Source: Bolinopsis microptera (taxonomy: Eukaryota; Ctenophora; Tentaculata; Lobata; Bolinopsidae). Taken from it: DNA of 64,000 nt. The notes beneath the pieces are model-generated. The model worked only from the letters and a program-made list of their open reading frames with translations. It was not told the origin of the DNA and made no database searches. Position 1 is the first letter of the stretch; the number at the start of each line of letters is the position of its first letter. The DNA lies in NCBI RefSeq assembly GCF_026151205.1, contig NC_087082.1, positions 14,789,365 through 14,853,364 on the forward strand, written 5' to 3'. Shown here in pieces: positions 1 to 13,268 of the stretch. The translations under genes were made by a program, and so were the position numbers.

Positions 1-3000
1 CACTCTAATCGAACCCTTGCGGATAAAGCGCGATTAAGAGCTCACTTCTACTCTTCTACTCTCGGATCTTCATCAGGGGGCCTAATGAAGGAGTAGCTGG
101 AGTGTTTGCACTGTCCTTCAGCTTGTGATCCCTGCAAAGCCTCGGATAAACTGTATCTTTCGTCACAAACGATTTAGCATTAAAGCACTCGTGTCCAGAA
201 GCCAAAAGGAAACTCATATTTCAATCTAATAATACCTCACAAAAAAGTTAAAACTACAACCAATAGTTTAGTTCTTCTTCCGAAGAAGAGTCAGCAACTT
301 TTCCCGGAATTTCCGAGAAGAACCCCCCATGAACCTGCACATTTGTGCTTGCTGACATTTCAATATGAGGTAGGAAAACAGTTAAACAGATGGTTAAACT
401 TTATAGAACTTGCGTAGAACATTTTAGGATGCACCTACCTCATTGAGTCATATCACTAAAATATTCATATCAACTTATTAACAATACTAGCTGAATGTTA
501 AATACTGGGGAGCTAATTATAAAGAACGTTATTGCTTCTTTTATATTGCTTGTGCAGGAGCCATTTCTAGACCTGCAAATTTTTTTGCTTTTGTTTTTTT
601 TTACTGTTTTCTTAATCTTTAAACACTGCACCCATAGACCATAGCTTACTGTTTTCTTGAAAGTTATATTCAGCTCCCCGAATTCTGCCTGTTTTCTTGC
701 TACTGTAGGACGTAGGTAATAGCATAAGTATATTGGACATTATTTGACCGGATATTGTGTGAACGGACATTATTTTGAACGGACATTAAAATGAACGCTT
801 ATAGTTATAGGTCCTCCAGCGTCCAATTAATTTCTGTTCAAATAAAGTCCGATAAGGTATCCGTATATCGGTTGTCTTGATACCGTTGCAATATAACCAT
901 AGCATGTTTCCCACTAAGATCAGCGATTATATTATATATATATAACACGCGTTCGCGTTTCTTTAAAACTTATTTTATTCTATTAACAAAGTTATCAATA
1001 CTGAATAGGTGTTACCTGGGGACCCCAGGCTATAATGTTCATAAACACATTCGGCGGGATGACATTGACAGGCTGAGCGCCACCCAGTAACATAGGTGAT
1101 AGTGTGTTAACGGGTGATACTGTAAAATATCTGTTCCATATACTCCACTATTCCAGGACCGTCGACGAGTCCAACTCGGCGCTCGTCCTGGTAGGTTGTA
1201 AACCTACAATGTGAGACTGTGATCAACCTTGTAGTTGTAGCTCTTCAGACGTCTAAACAGATCAGCCAGCTAACACTTCCCCTTCCTGTCCTGTAATAAC
1301 AGTTTACAGTAGCAATCCTGTAGCAGTCCTGTAACAGTCCTGTAATAACAGTAGCCTTCTTTATAGGTGAACGACTACCAGGGAGTATTATATATCCCAC
1401 AAACTGATAACTTAAAGTTATAGAACCTAACCTAACGCGATATTACCTAGTTACGGGGCAGTTATAGGCATCAATACAGAACCACCTGGCAACTAATATA
1501 GAACCACCTGGCAACTAATTTTCTGTGCAGTAAAAAGAGTTGTATTTCTGTGCAGTAATAAAAGAGTTGTAAAATTAGATAGATTAGTACAACTACTAAC
1601 TATCCCTAAGAACAGACTTTTAAAATGTGCTTCTGCCACTATAAAAGCACTCCGCCAGGAGCTCAAATGGTGTGCAAAATAATTTTCATGGTCACATTAC
1701 GGCGGGTAAATGAGAGTTTAAAAGTGCTCAGACCATCGCGAATCGAAATATTTTATTTGTTCGTGTTTGGAAAAAGTTGAAAATCGTTAGTATTTTTGAT
1801 CAATTTTTTAGGTTTCTTTTAAAAGATGTTAAAAGGTTAAAACCTTAAAACACGTACGTTTTGAACTATTAGCGAAAAACTTATTTTTTGGCTTCGCGAA
1901 ATATAGGTGGGCTAGAGAGGTCACAGAGACTTCCGAATAGGTGAAAAATGTTCGCAATGGCCATGCAGATTACATACAACTTAAAAGCAAGTACTTTAAA
2001 TGCTTTAAAATACCAACGAGTATGATGTGTTTTCGCGTATGATGTGTTTCGCCCCACACTGAGCTCGTGAGTGCCTTTCTAGTGGCAGAAACAAATTTTT
2101 AAAGTCTTTTCTGAACCATATTTTAGAGCTACAAAACATTCCATTCTACCAGCTCCCCGGAACGAACCCAGTGACTCGTAGAGAACAGATTTAAAATGCC
2201 CATATAAGGATTGGCAGACGGCAGCTGCACAGGCAGCCTCCCTCCGCAGGCAATCTGTATAACGGAATTCCCGGTGTTGAGTGACGATCTGCGTAAGAGG
2301 TGAAGTGCTGTAAAATGTGAAGGTTTAAGTCAACACTCCCACCGTAATACGGCCTATCTTCGAGCCGCAGCCAAAACATCATCACCAGTTACTCCGTTTC
2401 TAGCTGCAGCTAGTTTATAACCTGAACTACAGGAATACTTGTTGTCATGGCAACTCACGGGTTAGAGGTTTGAACGAATTTTACAGTATTCTCCCAGAGG
2501 ATATCTTTTCTGCATTTTTTGCTACATTATCAGGTTTTCAAGTTCCACTTGGTAGTTTTCCCTCTAAGCAGCACTCGGTCACCATACCAACCTAATATCC
2601 TGACAGCTTTGAGCTTGGGTAATTTCCGTTAGCGGTATGAAATGTTACTCTACCGTTTACCACAACCAGGTTCTATCTCTGTTGGGATAAGTTCAGGCTG
2701 TTCTTTTTTCTTGTTTGATCAATATTGATAACGATGATCTAGTTGGAGGACGTTCAAATGGCTTCAAATGACCACTGAACCATGATGAAACAGCATTTTA
2801 GTAGATATTACCTTCACAACTCCTTGTATGGCAGCGTTACCATGGTAAAATGACCTTATTTGGTACAATAAATTGCCTTATAAGGAGTTGATCATGCAGA
2901 ACAAGTCTGCTTTGATAAGTATTCAAATTAGTGGTGAGTGATCCTGTAATAACACACTAGGTTTCAAACAGACACGCTACGTACGAAACAGAGGAATTCT

Positions 3001-5087
3001 GGGTCGGTTCTGACTTATCATTCTTTATTTATCAATAGTTCGACCTAACGATTCTATTAAAATTGTTATTTTTTCCTGTTATTTTGCGACTAATTGTGAC
3101 CACTAATTTGTTTGTTTTTTTAGACCACTAAATCTTAGTGGTCTTTTAGACCACTAAATCGGTCTGAATGATTCTTCTAATTTTGAAAAATTAGCTATAA
3201 AGCTGTAATGCTGACATAATTATCAGTCTAAACGAACAAGCTGATTTGAACAGTTGACATTGTTCAAATAATATTAATAACGTACGCGTAACCTCTCCTT
3301 CTATCAAATTATTTCTACATATAACTCACTTATTAAACGCATACAACTCATACACTAAATTAAATACTTGCTTTTAGGACTGTCCCAGCACCCTTCGTGT
3401 TGCCTCATTACATTTTTTAACTTTTTGCTTGTCGACTAGTTTTCTTTATTTTGCACCAGTTGGTCCTATTTCTTTTACCGATACTATATTAAATGCTGTA
3501 TTAAATATTGGGTGTACTAAATGCTGCCCCTGCAGAAGTATCATACATAGTTTAGTCGTGTTCTTTTAAAATACCAGGTTGTATGGCCGGCTATTTGTGC
3601 AGTTCCTGACCTGAAACATTGATCCGCGCCCCAATACGCCTAATTTCATCGATCTTAATTAATTGCAGCGATCTTAATTCCTTCCGTCCTAATTCCAGTA
3701 AGGTCTGTAATTATTCAACAGCTCCAAATTCTAATTTTTTAATTTAATTTAGAGCTTGATTACAGTGCACCCGATTGCAAAAAAGGTAACTTTTGCACTA
3801 ATATGAGCTATATAATACTACTACTGATACTGAATTTTTGCAAGATATATTTTAATGACACTGACGTTATACCAATGGCTTAGAAGGAAGGAGTGGTAGT
3901 ACAACTATGTCTCCCTGGGTCGAAAAAGCTACAAGTTAATTGTTTATAGTGCAGAAATAAAGTTAAGAGACTAGCTGTTGAGATCGCCGCGTCCATTGGT
4001 TCATCAATTAAATATCTGACCAATGAGCGCACGTTATTTCGTCTACTATTTTTTTAAATATTATGTGCTAGAAGTTTCAATAGTGGGTAGAAGGACAATT
4101 TGAGAATTTTTGTGAACGATCCCAAGGAATTTTCGTTATATTCACTCCAGTGCTCTACTTTTTACCAGAATTTACAGTTTTCACAGCTACATTCTCCAAG
4201 TTTCTACTGATATTTACTGATCTCTATGTTTCTAGAGGCAGTTAGAGGCTAATTTGCCATTGTTACTGACAACTCCGCAACGTAGCACTGTGACAACTAC
4301 CATCAGCAGTGAAACGGTTATTTTCTTATTAAATTACATCTCTGAAACAAGGGTAGTTAAACGGAATAGAAGCCATGTTGATATTCAGAGGGAATTGCGG
4401 AGAACATATAATGCAGAATGCTGAATAAATTTGGAATGTGGTTCGAGCGGGTTGGTTGTTATTAGCACGCCTCATTGCACTACCTACCTAATCCAATTAC
4501 CAAGACAGTAATCATATTGTATCGTTTTAGTAAAACTTTCCGTTAAGGAAGCATGTTAACAGCGATATAGACCAGTCCTAACCTTGTATCCCAGGGATAG
4601 TAACTTGATTATTTCATTTTTAACACGTACAGTTTGTCTGTCTACTCTTTTCTCTACAATAATTTCTTTTAGCTATCTCGATGTTTACATGAACATATGT
4701 CGACAGTTCCTAGTAATTTTTTTCCCATTTAACGCAACACATTTTTTAAATTCTCAAAATTAAAATATTGTTTGACCTTTGATACGAATTCCTAAGCCTT
4801 ATATCCTGCCTAAACACGAAATATAAACATGGTGATAACCTGACCGTAAAGGGTTTGTTTTGCTGGTTGCTTTGTCTGTTTGACACGTCTAGCGGAGTCT
4901 AATACTTATAGAGAGCCGGTTAAGTTGTTAATTACGAACTGGACTCCAGTTGCTGGACAATGGACATCAACAAAACATTAAACACTTTGCACTGCTGTTA
5001 AAATAAAAAACTGTCTAGAACAAACCTCAAGTGATTATTACATTATTACCATACAGCTCACAAGTTTACCTCAGTAGTGACGCACAA
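1..5087. other. Region without recognised gene
   Basis: I found no open frame with recognisable protein features on either strand. The stretch is AT-rich with short repeated words. Around 741-870 there are several GAACGGACATT-type words plus a GATAAGGTA end; a related sequence lies near 18945-18995, so this is a dispersed repeat. Around 3120-3165 a GACCACTAAAT word is repeated. The last few hundred bases probably hold the promoter and 5' UTR of the gene that starts at 5088, but no motif is clear enough to mark. Confidence 0.5.
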
Positions 5088-8000
5088 ATGTCCTCCTCCC
5101 CGAAAATGGTCCGAAAATCCTCCGCTATGAGTGTTTCTCATATTTACGGAGTTAACAACCAAGGGTATGGGATAACGAACGTGGATGCGGCCTTGCCCAT
5201 CAAGACCTACAAAAGGCACCAAGTTGTAGACTTCATAGAGTTAGGACAAGTGGCGTGCCCGGTGAAGGACACAACCGTTAAGGAGATCACTACTGCAAAG
5301 AACGACAGAAGATTGATGAGAGGACGAGGGGACTCTGCCTTCTCTCGAACGAGTTTCCATGAGGAGGGAGATACGGATAGTTACTATTTATCCAACGGTG
5401 GATTGATTGCAGGTGGAAGGAACGGGAAGAATGGAGTGTCACGTGAAGTCAAGGTAGTCAGCTATCCTAGAGCAAAGCCGATTGTTGCTAACTGGAACTT
5501 GGGCCCAGTTGAAGCTCATAAGTTCCATTGTGATTTCGACGAGTCCACCCTGCTCAACAGGAAACAGTTCACACCTTCAGAAGATTATGAACTGAATGAG
5601 TACGAAAGGAATAAGGCAGCGAGATTGTTACTGGCTGAAAAAAGGGACAAGGAAGAGGCAGAAGAGAGGGAGAGAAAAAGAGCGGAGCGTCTTGAGCGAG
5701 AGAGACTGGAGTCAGAGAAGTTAGCTTTAGAGCTGGCAGAATGGGAACGACTGGAACGAGAGCGCTTGGAGGCACGTAGGCTCGCTAAGCTTGAAAAAGA
5801 GAGGCTACGAGAGGAAAACCAGAGGAAGCAGAAGAAAGAAATGGAAGAAGAAAATGCCAGAAGACTGGCTGAACGAGAGGCGAAAGAGAAAAAACGAGAG
5901 GAGGAAGAGCGAGCAGAGAGGTTAAGATTACAAAAGGAGAGGGAGGAACGAGAGAGACTTGCTAAGGAGAAGAGAGAGAAGGAAGAGGCGGAACTTAGAG
6001 AGAGGGCGGCCCAGAGAGAGGCTGAGAGACTAGCCAGGTTACAGGCAAAGAAAGAAAAGGAGGAGCAAGAGGAGAGGGAGAGGAAAGCAGCAATTGAGAC
6101 TGAACGATTGGAGAGGCAGAGAAAACGAGAAGAAAGGGAGAGATTAGAGAGGGAGGAGAGGGAGAGGGAAGCATTTGAGAAGGCAGAGAAGGAGCGACTA
6201 AAGAGAGAGAAGGAAGAAGCAGAGCGTAAAGCAAAAGAAGAAGCGGAGAGGTTAGCTATAGAAGAGGCAGAAAGGTTGAGATTGTGGGAGTTGGACAGAG
6301 TAGCCAGAGAAGAAAGGGAGAGGTTAGCTAAAATAGAAGCTGACAGACTTGCAGCTGAGAAAGCTGAGGCTGATCGTCTCGCGGCGATACAAGCAGAGAA
6401 GGACAGAATTGAAGCAGAGAGACTGGCTAAAATAGAAGCCGAAAGAATTGCCAAGGAGAACGCAGAAAGAGAGGCGAGAGAAAAGGCTGAGAGAGAAGCC
6501 AGGGAGGAGAAGGAGAGAGCTGAGCGGGAGGAAAAAGAAAGATTAGAAAGAGAAGCTCGGGAAGAAGCAGAACGCATTGCTAAAGAAGAAGCTGACCGTA
6601 TAGCAGCGGAGAAGGCGAAGGAGGAAGCGTTTCTAAGGAAGAGAGCAGAAAGAGAGAGGAAGATGCAGGAACGTCTTGATAAAGCTAAAAAAGATAAAGA
6701 AGAAGGTAAGTTGAAAGCCGCATTCTATACCCAAATAAGATTTTAAAAGTTGATTGATTTGAAACTTTGAAATAGTATATTATACAATACAGCAATAATA
6801 CAAATATGAGAGAGATTAAAAATCACATATACTACAGTAAAACCCCGATTAGTAACCGAAATCTATATACTACAGTAAAACCCCGATTTACCTCGCCCCG
6901 ATTTACCGCGGATGTTTCCTTTCCTCAAACTCTGCGTTAAATCGGGGTTTCACCGTACCTAATTTAGACTTTCGTTCAATCACGAAGGTATAAGTATTTT
7001 TTTTTCGATTAGAATCATGCTGATCCTTGATTCAAATGCACTTTGTATTATTATAGTATTATTGATGAATAGTAATGATCAGCAGTGTGACACATACCGA
7101 ATTTTCAGAGGAACTAAGGAAGGAGATGAATGTCGGTATGTGTTTCTGCTAACAATGATTTTATTTTTATCACATTTTATTTTGCACTGATTGTCACGGT
7201 AGATAACGGTAAATGCGCAGGTTTGTTTTGACAAATGAATGTGGTTTTGGTCACTGTCACGTGTCAAAACAAATTTTCGTCACATCCCCATAGTAACCGA
7301 AATCTATTTATGATTCGAATAAAAATTAGAACGCATTATTTTCATTTTCGACTGATGCACACAAGATTAACATTCACTTATATTTCATACCAAAAGAAAA
7401 TGCGTGATTATCGTGCCTTTTTCACCACAGAAGCGTTGAGCACAGAGATCAGTCATCAGTGGTTCTAACAATACTAAGAGTCCTGTATGTTGATTAAGTG
7501 ACCTGTGAATGGCAATATCTTCGGTTCTGACTGATATGTTTGATGCGGTAAAATAACGCGTATTGTTGATATTAATGAAGCCTTTAAAATAACAGAAAAA
7601 TAGACTATTCCATTGACATGTAGCCATAGAAATTAGAAACAGCGTATTTAGATTATTGCAATTTCAAATTCAACAGAGATACGGTAAATTTTAGTCAGTT
7701 TTTTGCCATTAACTTGTCTATTAAGGATAAGCTTCTTCCCCTTGGCAACTCATGTCTTCTTTTTGATTGTCTCGTGGACAATTTCATTTCTAAATTTTTG
7801 CACGTGCAAATCGAAAATGTTCCATTAACTGGTCACAGAATGAAATAAACGGTTTATCCCGCTGTTATTTCACCGGGTATTGTTTAATTTAGCATTTAAA
7901 TTGCCACCAACGCAGGTAGGTAAGGTCAAGTAAAAATGATAATTGAATATTGATAGTAACTTAGTAAACTATGCTAGGACATGGTATAACAGCAGGATCT

Positions 8001-11000
8001 AATTTTCAATGTCTATAAAGGCTTAGGTAACTGTCAACGGACGGTTTTTAAGAAGAAATTAGTTGCAATAAACTAGTAATTCAGCACACAGCTGATCTAA
8101 ACAGCACGTGATGCCCATATTTGGCTATCTAACGAGCACGTGTTGTCCATATTTGGTTATCCAACGAGCACGTGTTGTCCATATTTGGCTATCTAACGAG
8201 TAAGACAATAAGGTAAAAGGTTCAGCACACTTCATCCAGCACTAAGCCTCGTGAGTTAATCCTTATTGATTGTGAAATGCGTGATTTTTATGCTGATTAA
8301 CCAAGGTAAGGTCAAGTGGGGTTTGGGAGAGGAAGATAAAGAATATGGCACGGCAGGAAAGTTAGCAATCCCCGAATTCGGAGACGCGGAGCGTGAGGCA
8401 CAGCTGAGAAATGTGGGAAAATTAAAGCTACCCGCCGGCTTAGAGGTAACCGTCTCATCATATTTTATCTTTCTATTACTTAAGGGTGCTGGTTCACCCT
8501 AAATGTGTTGTGAAACTCGTTTTCGATATAGTAGTTGACCGACAAACTAAGACTTATGACCGAACTTTTGAGAACTCCCGGGCCCACCCGCCCACCGGTG
8601 CCCACAGTGCAGCCAGGCCCATATTTGGTTCATTTTTGGCCCACTGCCCAGTCATACCAAATCACCTCAACATACCCAAAACCAGATTTGTATATAATCA
8701 TAAACTAATTGTATCCGGATTGGACAAAAAATGGCTGAATTATGACCTAAAAACCATATGCCCATATTTGGGCATGCACACCAAATTTGATAGATTTCAG
8801 CCCATAAATTGGTCAAATATCGATGCTTCGAATGAAATTAACTTTATACGAAAGATAATTGATATTTGATCAATTTATGGGCTCAAAATGAAATCTATCG
8901 AATTTGGTGTGTATGCCCAAATATCAGCATATGGTTTTTAGCTCATAACTCAGCCATTTGTTGTCTAATCCGGATACAAGTTTGTATCTGGGTTTTTTTG
9001 GCATGTTGAGGTAATTTGGAATAATTGTGCCAAAAGACAAAAATGGACCAAAAATGGACCAAATATGTACCAAATATGGAGACGGCTGCACCGCGGGCAC
9101 CGGTGGACGCCCGTGGTCCGGGACCCCCTCAAAAGTTTGGTCACGGATCTTAGTTTGTTGGTCAACTGGCTATCTCTAAAACAAGTTTCACTAAAAGATT
9201 AGGGTGAACCAGCCCCCTTAACATGACACTTATCAGATTTACTGCACCTTTGTTAATTTTTCATTTTGCTATTGGATAAGAGCATATTTTCCTATTTGAT
9301 TAAGTGTTATTTGTTTGGGCAAGACCCTGAAAATAGGGGGCCCATAAAATCTTCAGTGGAAAGATCCTGTGTTCCGGGTCGGGGACACGACGTAACAGGT
9401 ATAAAGTATAACTATAAACATATCACGCCGATTACAGTTCTTTATGATGCATATGGAGTAATATAATATAATATAATATAATATAATGGACTAGAAACCC
9501 GCTAGTCGAAAGCTTTGTTCGAGGAAATTTTAAAAATCAGTTATGTTTTAATTTCTCTTCATCATATAGCTCTGTTATACTGTAGACATAATGTAATTTA
9601 TCTAACAATGGCGACAGCGTTGTTAGTATTCGGATTCCCAAAACGATACTTTTTACCGCATCAAAAAATACCAATCACAACCAAAGTTATGAATATAAGT
9701 CATAGCGTGAGCGTAAATGTGAGCTAGTTTTGAAATTATGACGTAGCATACAGCATAACAACGCGCGTAGTTAAGATGTCCTTGCTCGCGCACGTGCATT
9801 TTAACGTTGCTACGCAACAGCGCAGTAAACCTTTGCTAAAATAACGACATTATTCTAACGGTTATTTTACCTCACTTCCGACGTTAATTATAAAAAATCT
9901 AAAGCCTAAATCAAAATTCTAAGAATGCTATAGCCTATTCCTATCCTTTTTCTACAACCCTGCTAAAAATGGCGAGGTTTCAACTCCATTTGCATTTTGC
10001 GAGCTGGGTTTGGCATCACCAGAGGGTCATTTTGAGGTCGATTTTCGGTGTTTTTTCTTCTATGTCCCCGTTGCCGGGGAAATTTCGTCAAGTTTAAATT
10101 ATAATATAGATAAACCCGGGTTCTAACCTGATGGTATCGAACAAAAGTATTAAACGAATAACATATTGAAGATTTAGTTCCACAATCCACAATTTTTAGA
10201 CGGCCCCAACGTTAATGTGGCTTTTGCTATGTGTTGGTTCAGCCGAATTAATTATCATATAATCAAGTTTATTTTTTAGTTTAGTTAGTTGTCATCCGGC
10301 CAAACATTATGCAACTTATATTGCAGTACCATAATATATCAAAATAATGTCATTGTAATTTTGCATGGGTGAAATATAATGCTTGATTTATATATCTATA
10401 CTATAATTTAAACTTGACGAAATTTCCCCGGCAACGGGGACATAGAAGAAAAAACACCGAAAATCGACCTCAAAATGACCCTCTGGTGAAATCAAACCCA
10501 GCTCGCAAATGGAGTTGAAACCTCGCCATTTTTAGCAGGGTTGTAGAAAAAGGATAGGAATAGGCTATAGCATTCTTAGAATTTTGATTTAGGCTTTAGA
10601 TTTTTTATAATTAACGTCGGAAGTGAGGTAAAATAACCGTTAGAATAATGTCGTTATTTTAGCAAAGGTTTACTGCGCTGTTGCGTAGCAACGTTAAAAT
10701 GCACGTGCGCGAGCAAGAACATCTTAACTACGCGCGTTGTTATGCTGTATGCTACGTCATAATTTCAAAACTACAAACTAGCTCACATTTACGCTCACGC
10801 TGTGACTTATATTCATAACTTTGGTTGTGATTGGTATTTTTTGATGCGGTGAAAAGTATCGTTTTGGGAATCCAAATACTAACAACGCTGTCGCCATTGT
10901 TAGATAAATTCCATTATGTCTACAGTATAACAGAGCTATATGATGAAGAGAAATTAAAACATAACTGATTTTTAAAATTTCCTCGAACAAAGCTTTGTCA

Positions 11001-12401
11001 AGAACACACGATCCTAAGGATATCTTGGTGCTGTCAAGTCGGGGCAATATTGCAAAGAATCCCGTGTTCAAGGATTGTCTTCATAACTAGCTATTACTTA
11101 TTTTCATAGCAATCAATTTTCATATAATAATTTCATATAATGATAATAATTTTGAATTAACGTTTTGTCAACCTACGTAAATATCCATTTATTAACCTAT
11201 TTGATTTAGGATCTAAAGTCATTTGATAAATTATGTCATTTTACCAATTTCATTCAGCACAAATTTCCTTTTTTATTTATCACAATTCTTTCATACTTGA
11301 CCATTGTTAATGATTTGGCCCGGCGCGCGCTACTTCGTAGCTCGTGCCGTCATTTCGAGAAGAAAGCGGCGCGCGCTACTTCGAAGAAATTTAGACGAGT
11401 AACATCCGTCAATTTCATACGTAAAAACTTCAATTTGAACAGATCTATCAAATGAGACGATGAGGGACCTGACATTTACCGAAATGATTCAAATGTGTAA
11501 TTCATATATTTTCAGTGAAGCAGGGTTCGGGAACTAAAGCATATTTGTTGGATTGTTTGACCATTGACTAGCGATGACCGATAAATACCTATATATATTT
11601 ATAACTTTGGTTGTGATTGAAATTTTTTGATGCGGTAAAAAGTATTGTTTTGGGGCTATATGATGAAGAGAAATTAAAACATAACTGATGCTTAAAATTT
11701 CCTCGAACAAAGCTTTCGACTAGCGGCGGGTTTCTAGTATATATATATTTGAGACATTCAGTGAAACAGTAAAACACGAAATTCACATTAAGCTATCGAT
11801 TGTGTAATCTTTACATGTCTCATTCTGAAAGCAAGTTTATTAAAATAACTGTTCTATGAAGTAAATTAAAAACAAATTAAATTAAAAAAATATATATAAT
11901 ATATTATATATATAATAATTACATGAATTTTCAAATGAAATAAAATATCAGGCTGATTTGGTTCCATAATCCCACGGTTGCTGTTTTAATTCCATAATCT
12001 CAGGGTTGTTGTTTTTATTACACAGGAACCATCCTGCTATGCACTAATGTTCAAATAGCAACTCCAGGGTGAAGTTAAAAAACCAATCAAGAAAGTGGGC
12101 AAGTTAAATGTTGGCGCATTTGGCGGGGCTGCTGAAGAGTCCGGACCACCTGCCCCAAAACGTTCCTGGAAGAAAAAGTAGATTCTTTTGTAAGTGAAAC
12201 TTAGCATTTTTCTTTTGTTGTGATTCCTTTACTATCTCTCCCCACTAGGGCGGAAAGAAGCCGGCACGCAGGCAGTCTCAGGTGGGCAAACTGAAAATTG
12301 CAGCCTTCGCCACCAAGGCTGGCGACGGTAACCTAAAACCAGCCCCGATTAGAAGACGATCAAGTGCTGTGGATCCAAAACTGAAGCCTCCCGGCCAATA
12401 G
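5088..12401 (+). CDS. Coiled-coil/single-alpha-helix protein with VGKL motifs, two alternative last exons
   Basis: Exon 1 is 5088-6705 (phase 1 donor gtaagt), exon 2 is 8306-8445 (phase 0 end), and there are two possible last exons, 12068-12181 and 12249-12401, both phase 0, each with its own stop. The open frame reaches up to 5031, but only through a GTG; the first ATG is 5088 (MSSSPKMVRKSS). Products would be about 623 or 636 residues. The N-terminal 165 residues are of mixed composition; roughly residues 165-540 are almost all E, R, K, A and L, with i/i+4 opposite charges, typical of a single alpha helix or long coiled coil as in caldesmon- or MAP7-like cytoskeletal proteins. Exon 2 and both last exons carry a GKL motif (AGKLAIP, VGKLKLP, VGKLNVGAFGG, VGKLKIAAFA) followed by basic or Pro-rich ends. 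I do not recognise an ortholog; a cytoskeletal role is inferred from composition only. The splice phases agree for both endings, so alternative 3' ends are likely. Confidence 0.75.
6871..6957. mobile_element. Short TIR element (pogo/Tigger-like MITE)
   Basis: The element begins TACAGTAAAACCCCGATTTA and ends with the near complement TAAATCGGGGTTTCACCGTA, within the first intron of the coiled-coil gene. A partial copy of the left end precedes it at 6833-6850. Related sequences lie near 39851-39925 and 40400-40490. CAGTAAAACC-type ends with TA flanks are usual for pogo/Tigger MITEs; the family is inferred from the ends only. Confidence 0.55.
8104..8199. repeat. Three-copy 32-bp tandem repeat with CACGTG
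   Basis: Three units of 32 bp run head to tail, each with the E-box word CACGTG followed by CCATATTTGG. They lie about 100 bp upstream of exon 2 of the coiled-coil gene, inside intron 1. No function is shown; an intronic enhancer with bHLH sites is possible. Confidence 0.7.
8480..9221. mobile_element. TTAA-flanked foldback element, diverged copy
   Basis: The left end is TTAAGGGTGCTGGTTCACCC and the right end is its near complement, ending GAACCAGCCCCCTTAA. The two arms (about 370 bp each) are inverted copies with many mismatches, so the copy is old. Internal text in the arms (GACCGAACTTTTGAG, CCCATATTTGG) matches the much younger palindrome at 47752-49120, so both belong to one family. TTAA at both outer ends suggests a piggyBac-type target. 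It begins only 35 bp after exon 2 of the coiled-coil gene. No transposase frame is present. Confidence 0.75.
9491..10111 (-). mobile_element. Non-autonomous Helitron, copy 1
   Basis: Read on the minus strand it begins TCTATATTATAATTTAAAC directly after an A and ends GCGGGTTTCTAG directly before a T. This is the usual Helitron form (5' TC, 3' CTAG, insertion between A and T, no target duplication). A GC-rich near-palindrome (CCCCGGCAACGGGG) lies near the 5' end. The related copies at 29544-33786 and 10395-10996 define the same boundaries. No Rep/helicase frame is present. A short (ATATA)n run lies just outside the 3' end at about 9460-9487. Confidence 0.75.
10395..10996 (+). mobile_element. 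Non-autonomous Helitron, copy 2 with altered 3' end
   Basis: It begins TCTATACTATAATTTAAAC after an A and is nearly identical to copy 1 read in the opposite direction, giving a head-to-head pair with a 283-bp spacer. Similarity stops at 10996, before the usual GACTAGCGGGTTTCTAG terminus. The sequence after it (to about 11088) is unrelated, so the 3' end was lost or replaced. Confidence 0.7.
11600..11737 (+). mobile_element. Helitron fragment with intact 3' end
   Basis: It is similar to the 3' part of the Helitron copies but has an internal deletion of about 80 bp. It ends GCGGCGGGTTTCTAG before a T, keeping the terminal hairpin and CTAG end. It lies in intron 2 of the coiled-coil gene. Confidence 0.7.
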
Positions 12402-12529
12402 TTCCCAGGGTAACAACTGCATTAGAAATCAGATAGCACTGGTAGAGCACAGCTAGCACTGTTGCCTCTACTGTAGAGCACTGCATAGTATGGAGAGCAC
12501 TGTTAGCAGCACTTAGCATCATTCTTTCG

Positions 12530-13268
12530 AGCAGTAATCATGGTAATCACCATCATTATTTCTAAGAGTAGCCATGGTAACCATCATCATTCTTTCTAAC
12601 AGTAACCATGGTAACCATCATCATTATTTCTAAGAGTAGCCATGGTAACCATCATCATTATTTCTAAGAGTAGCCATGGTAACCATGGTAACCATCATCA
12701 TTCTTTCTAACAGTAACCATGGTAACCATCATCATTATTTCTAAGAGTAGCCATGGTAACCATCATCATTCTTTCTAACAGTAACCATGGTAACCATGGT
12801 AACCATCATCGTTCTTTCTAACAGTAACTATGGTAACCATGGTAACCATCATCATTCTTTCTAACAGTAACCATGGTAACCATCATCATTCTTTCTAATA
12901 GTAACCATGGTAACCACCATCATTCTTTCTAACAGTAACCATGGTAACCACCATCATTCTTTCTAACAGTAACAATGGTAACCACCATCATTCTTTCTAA
13001 CAGTAACCATGGTAACCACCATCATTCTTTCTAACAGTAACCATGGTAACCATGGTAACCACCATCATTCTTTCTAACAGTAACCATGGTAACCACCATC
13101 ATTCTTTCTAACAGTAACAATGGTAACCACCATCATTCTTTCTAACAGTAACCATGGTAACCACCATCATTCTTTCTAACAGTATAACCATGGTAACCAT
13201 GGTAACCATCATCATTCTTTCTAACAGTAACCGTGGTAACCACCATCATTCTTTCTAACAGTAACCAA
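12530..13268. repeat. 34-bp minisatellite with ATGGTAAC core
   Basis: About 20 units of roughly 34 bp repeat the text CATTCTTTCTAACAG followed by TAACCATGGTAAC; some units hold an extra 9-10 bp CCATGGTAAC copy. Sequence identity between units is high. It starts about 130 bp after the last stop codon of the coiled-coil gene. Each unit contains TTCTTTCTAACAG, which resembles a branch point plus 3' splice site. Confidence 0.9.

Noticed and set aside
1150-1200. Hairpin CCAGGAC...GTCCTGG resembling a small ribozyme
   Set aside because: It is a stable hairpin, but no hammerhead core (CUGANGA, GAAA) is present.
5585-6577. Long minus-strand open frame rich in Ser, Leu and Ala
   Set aside because: It is the antisense of the Glu/Arg/Lys-rich helix of the coiled-coil gene; the composition follows from the repeat codons.
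12530-13268. Regular array that might be taken for a CRISPR-like array
   Set aside because: Units are contiguous without unique spacers, and the genome is eukaryotic.
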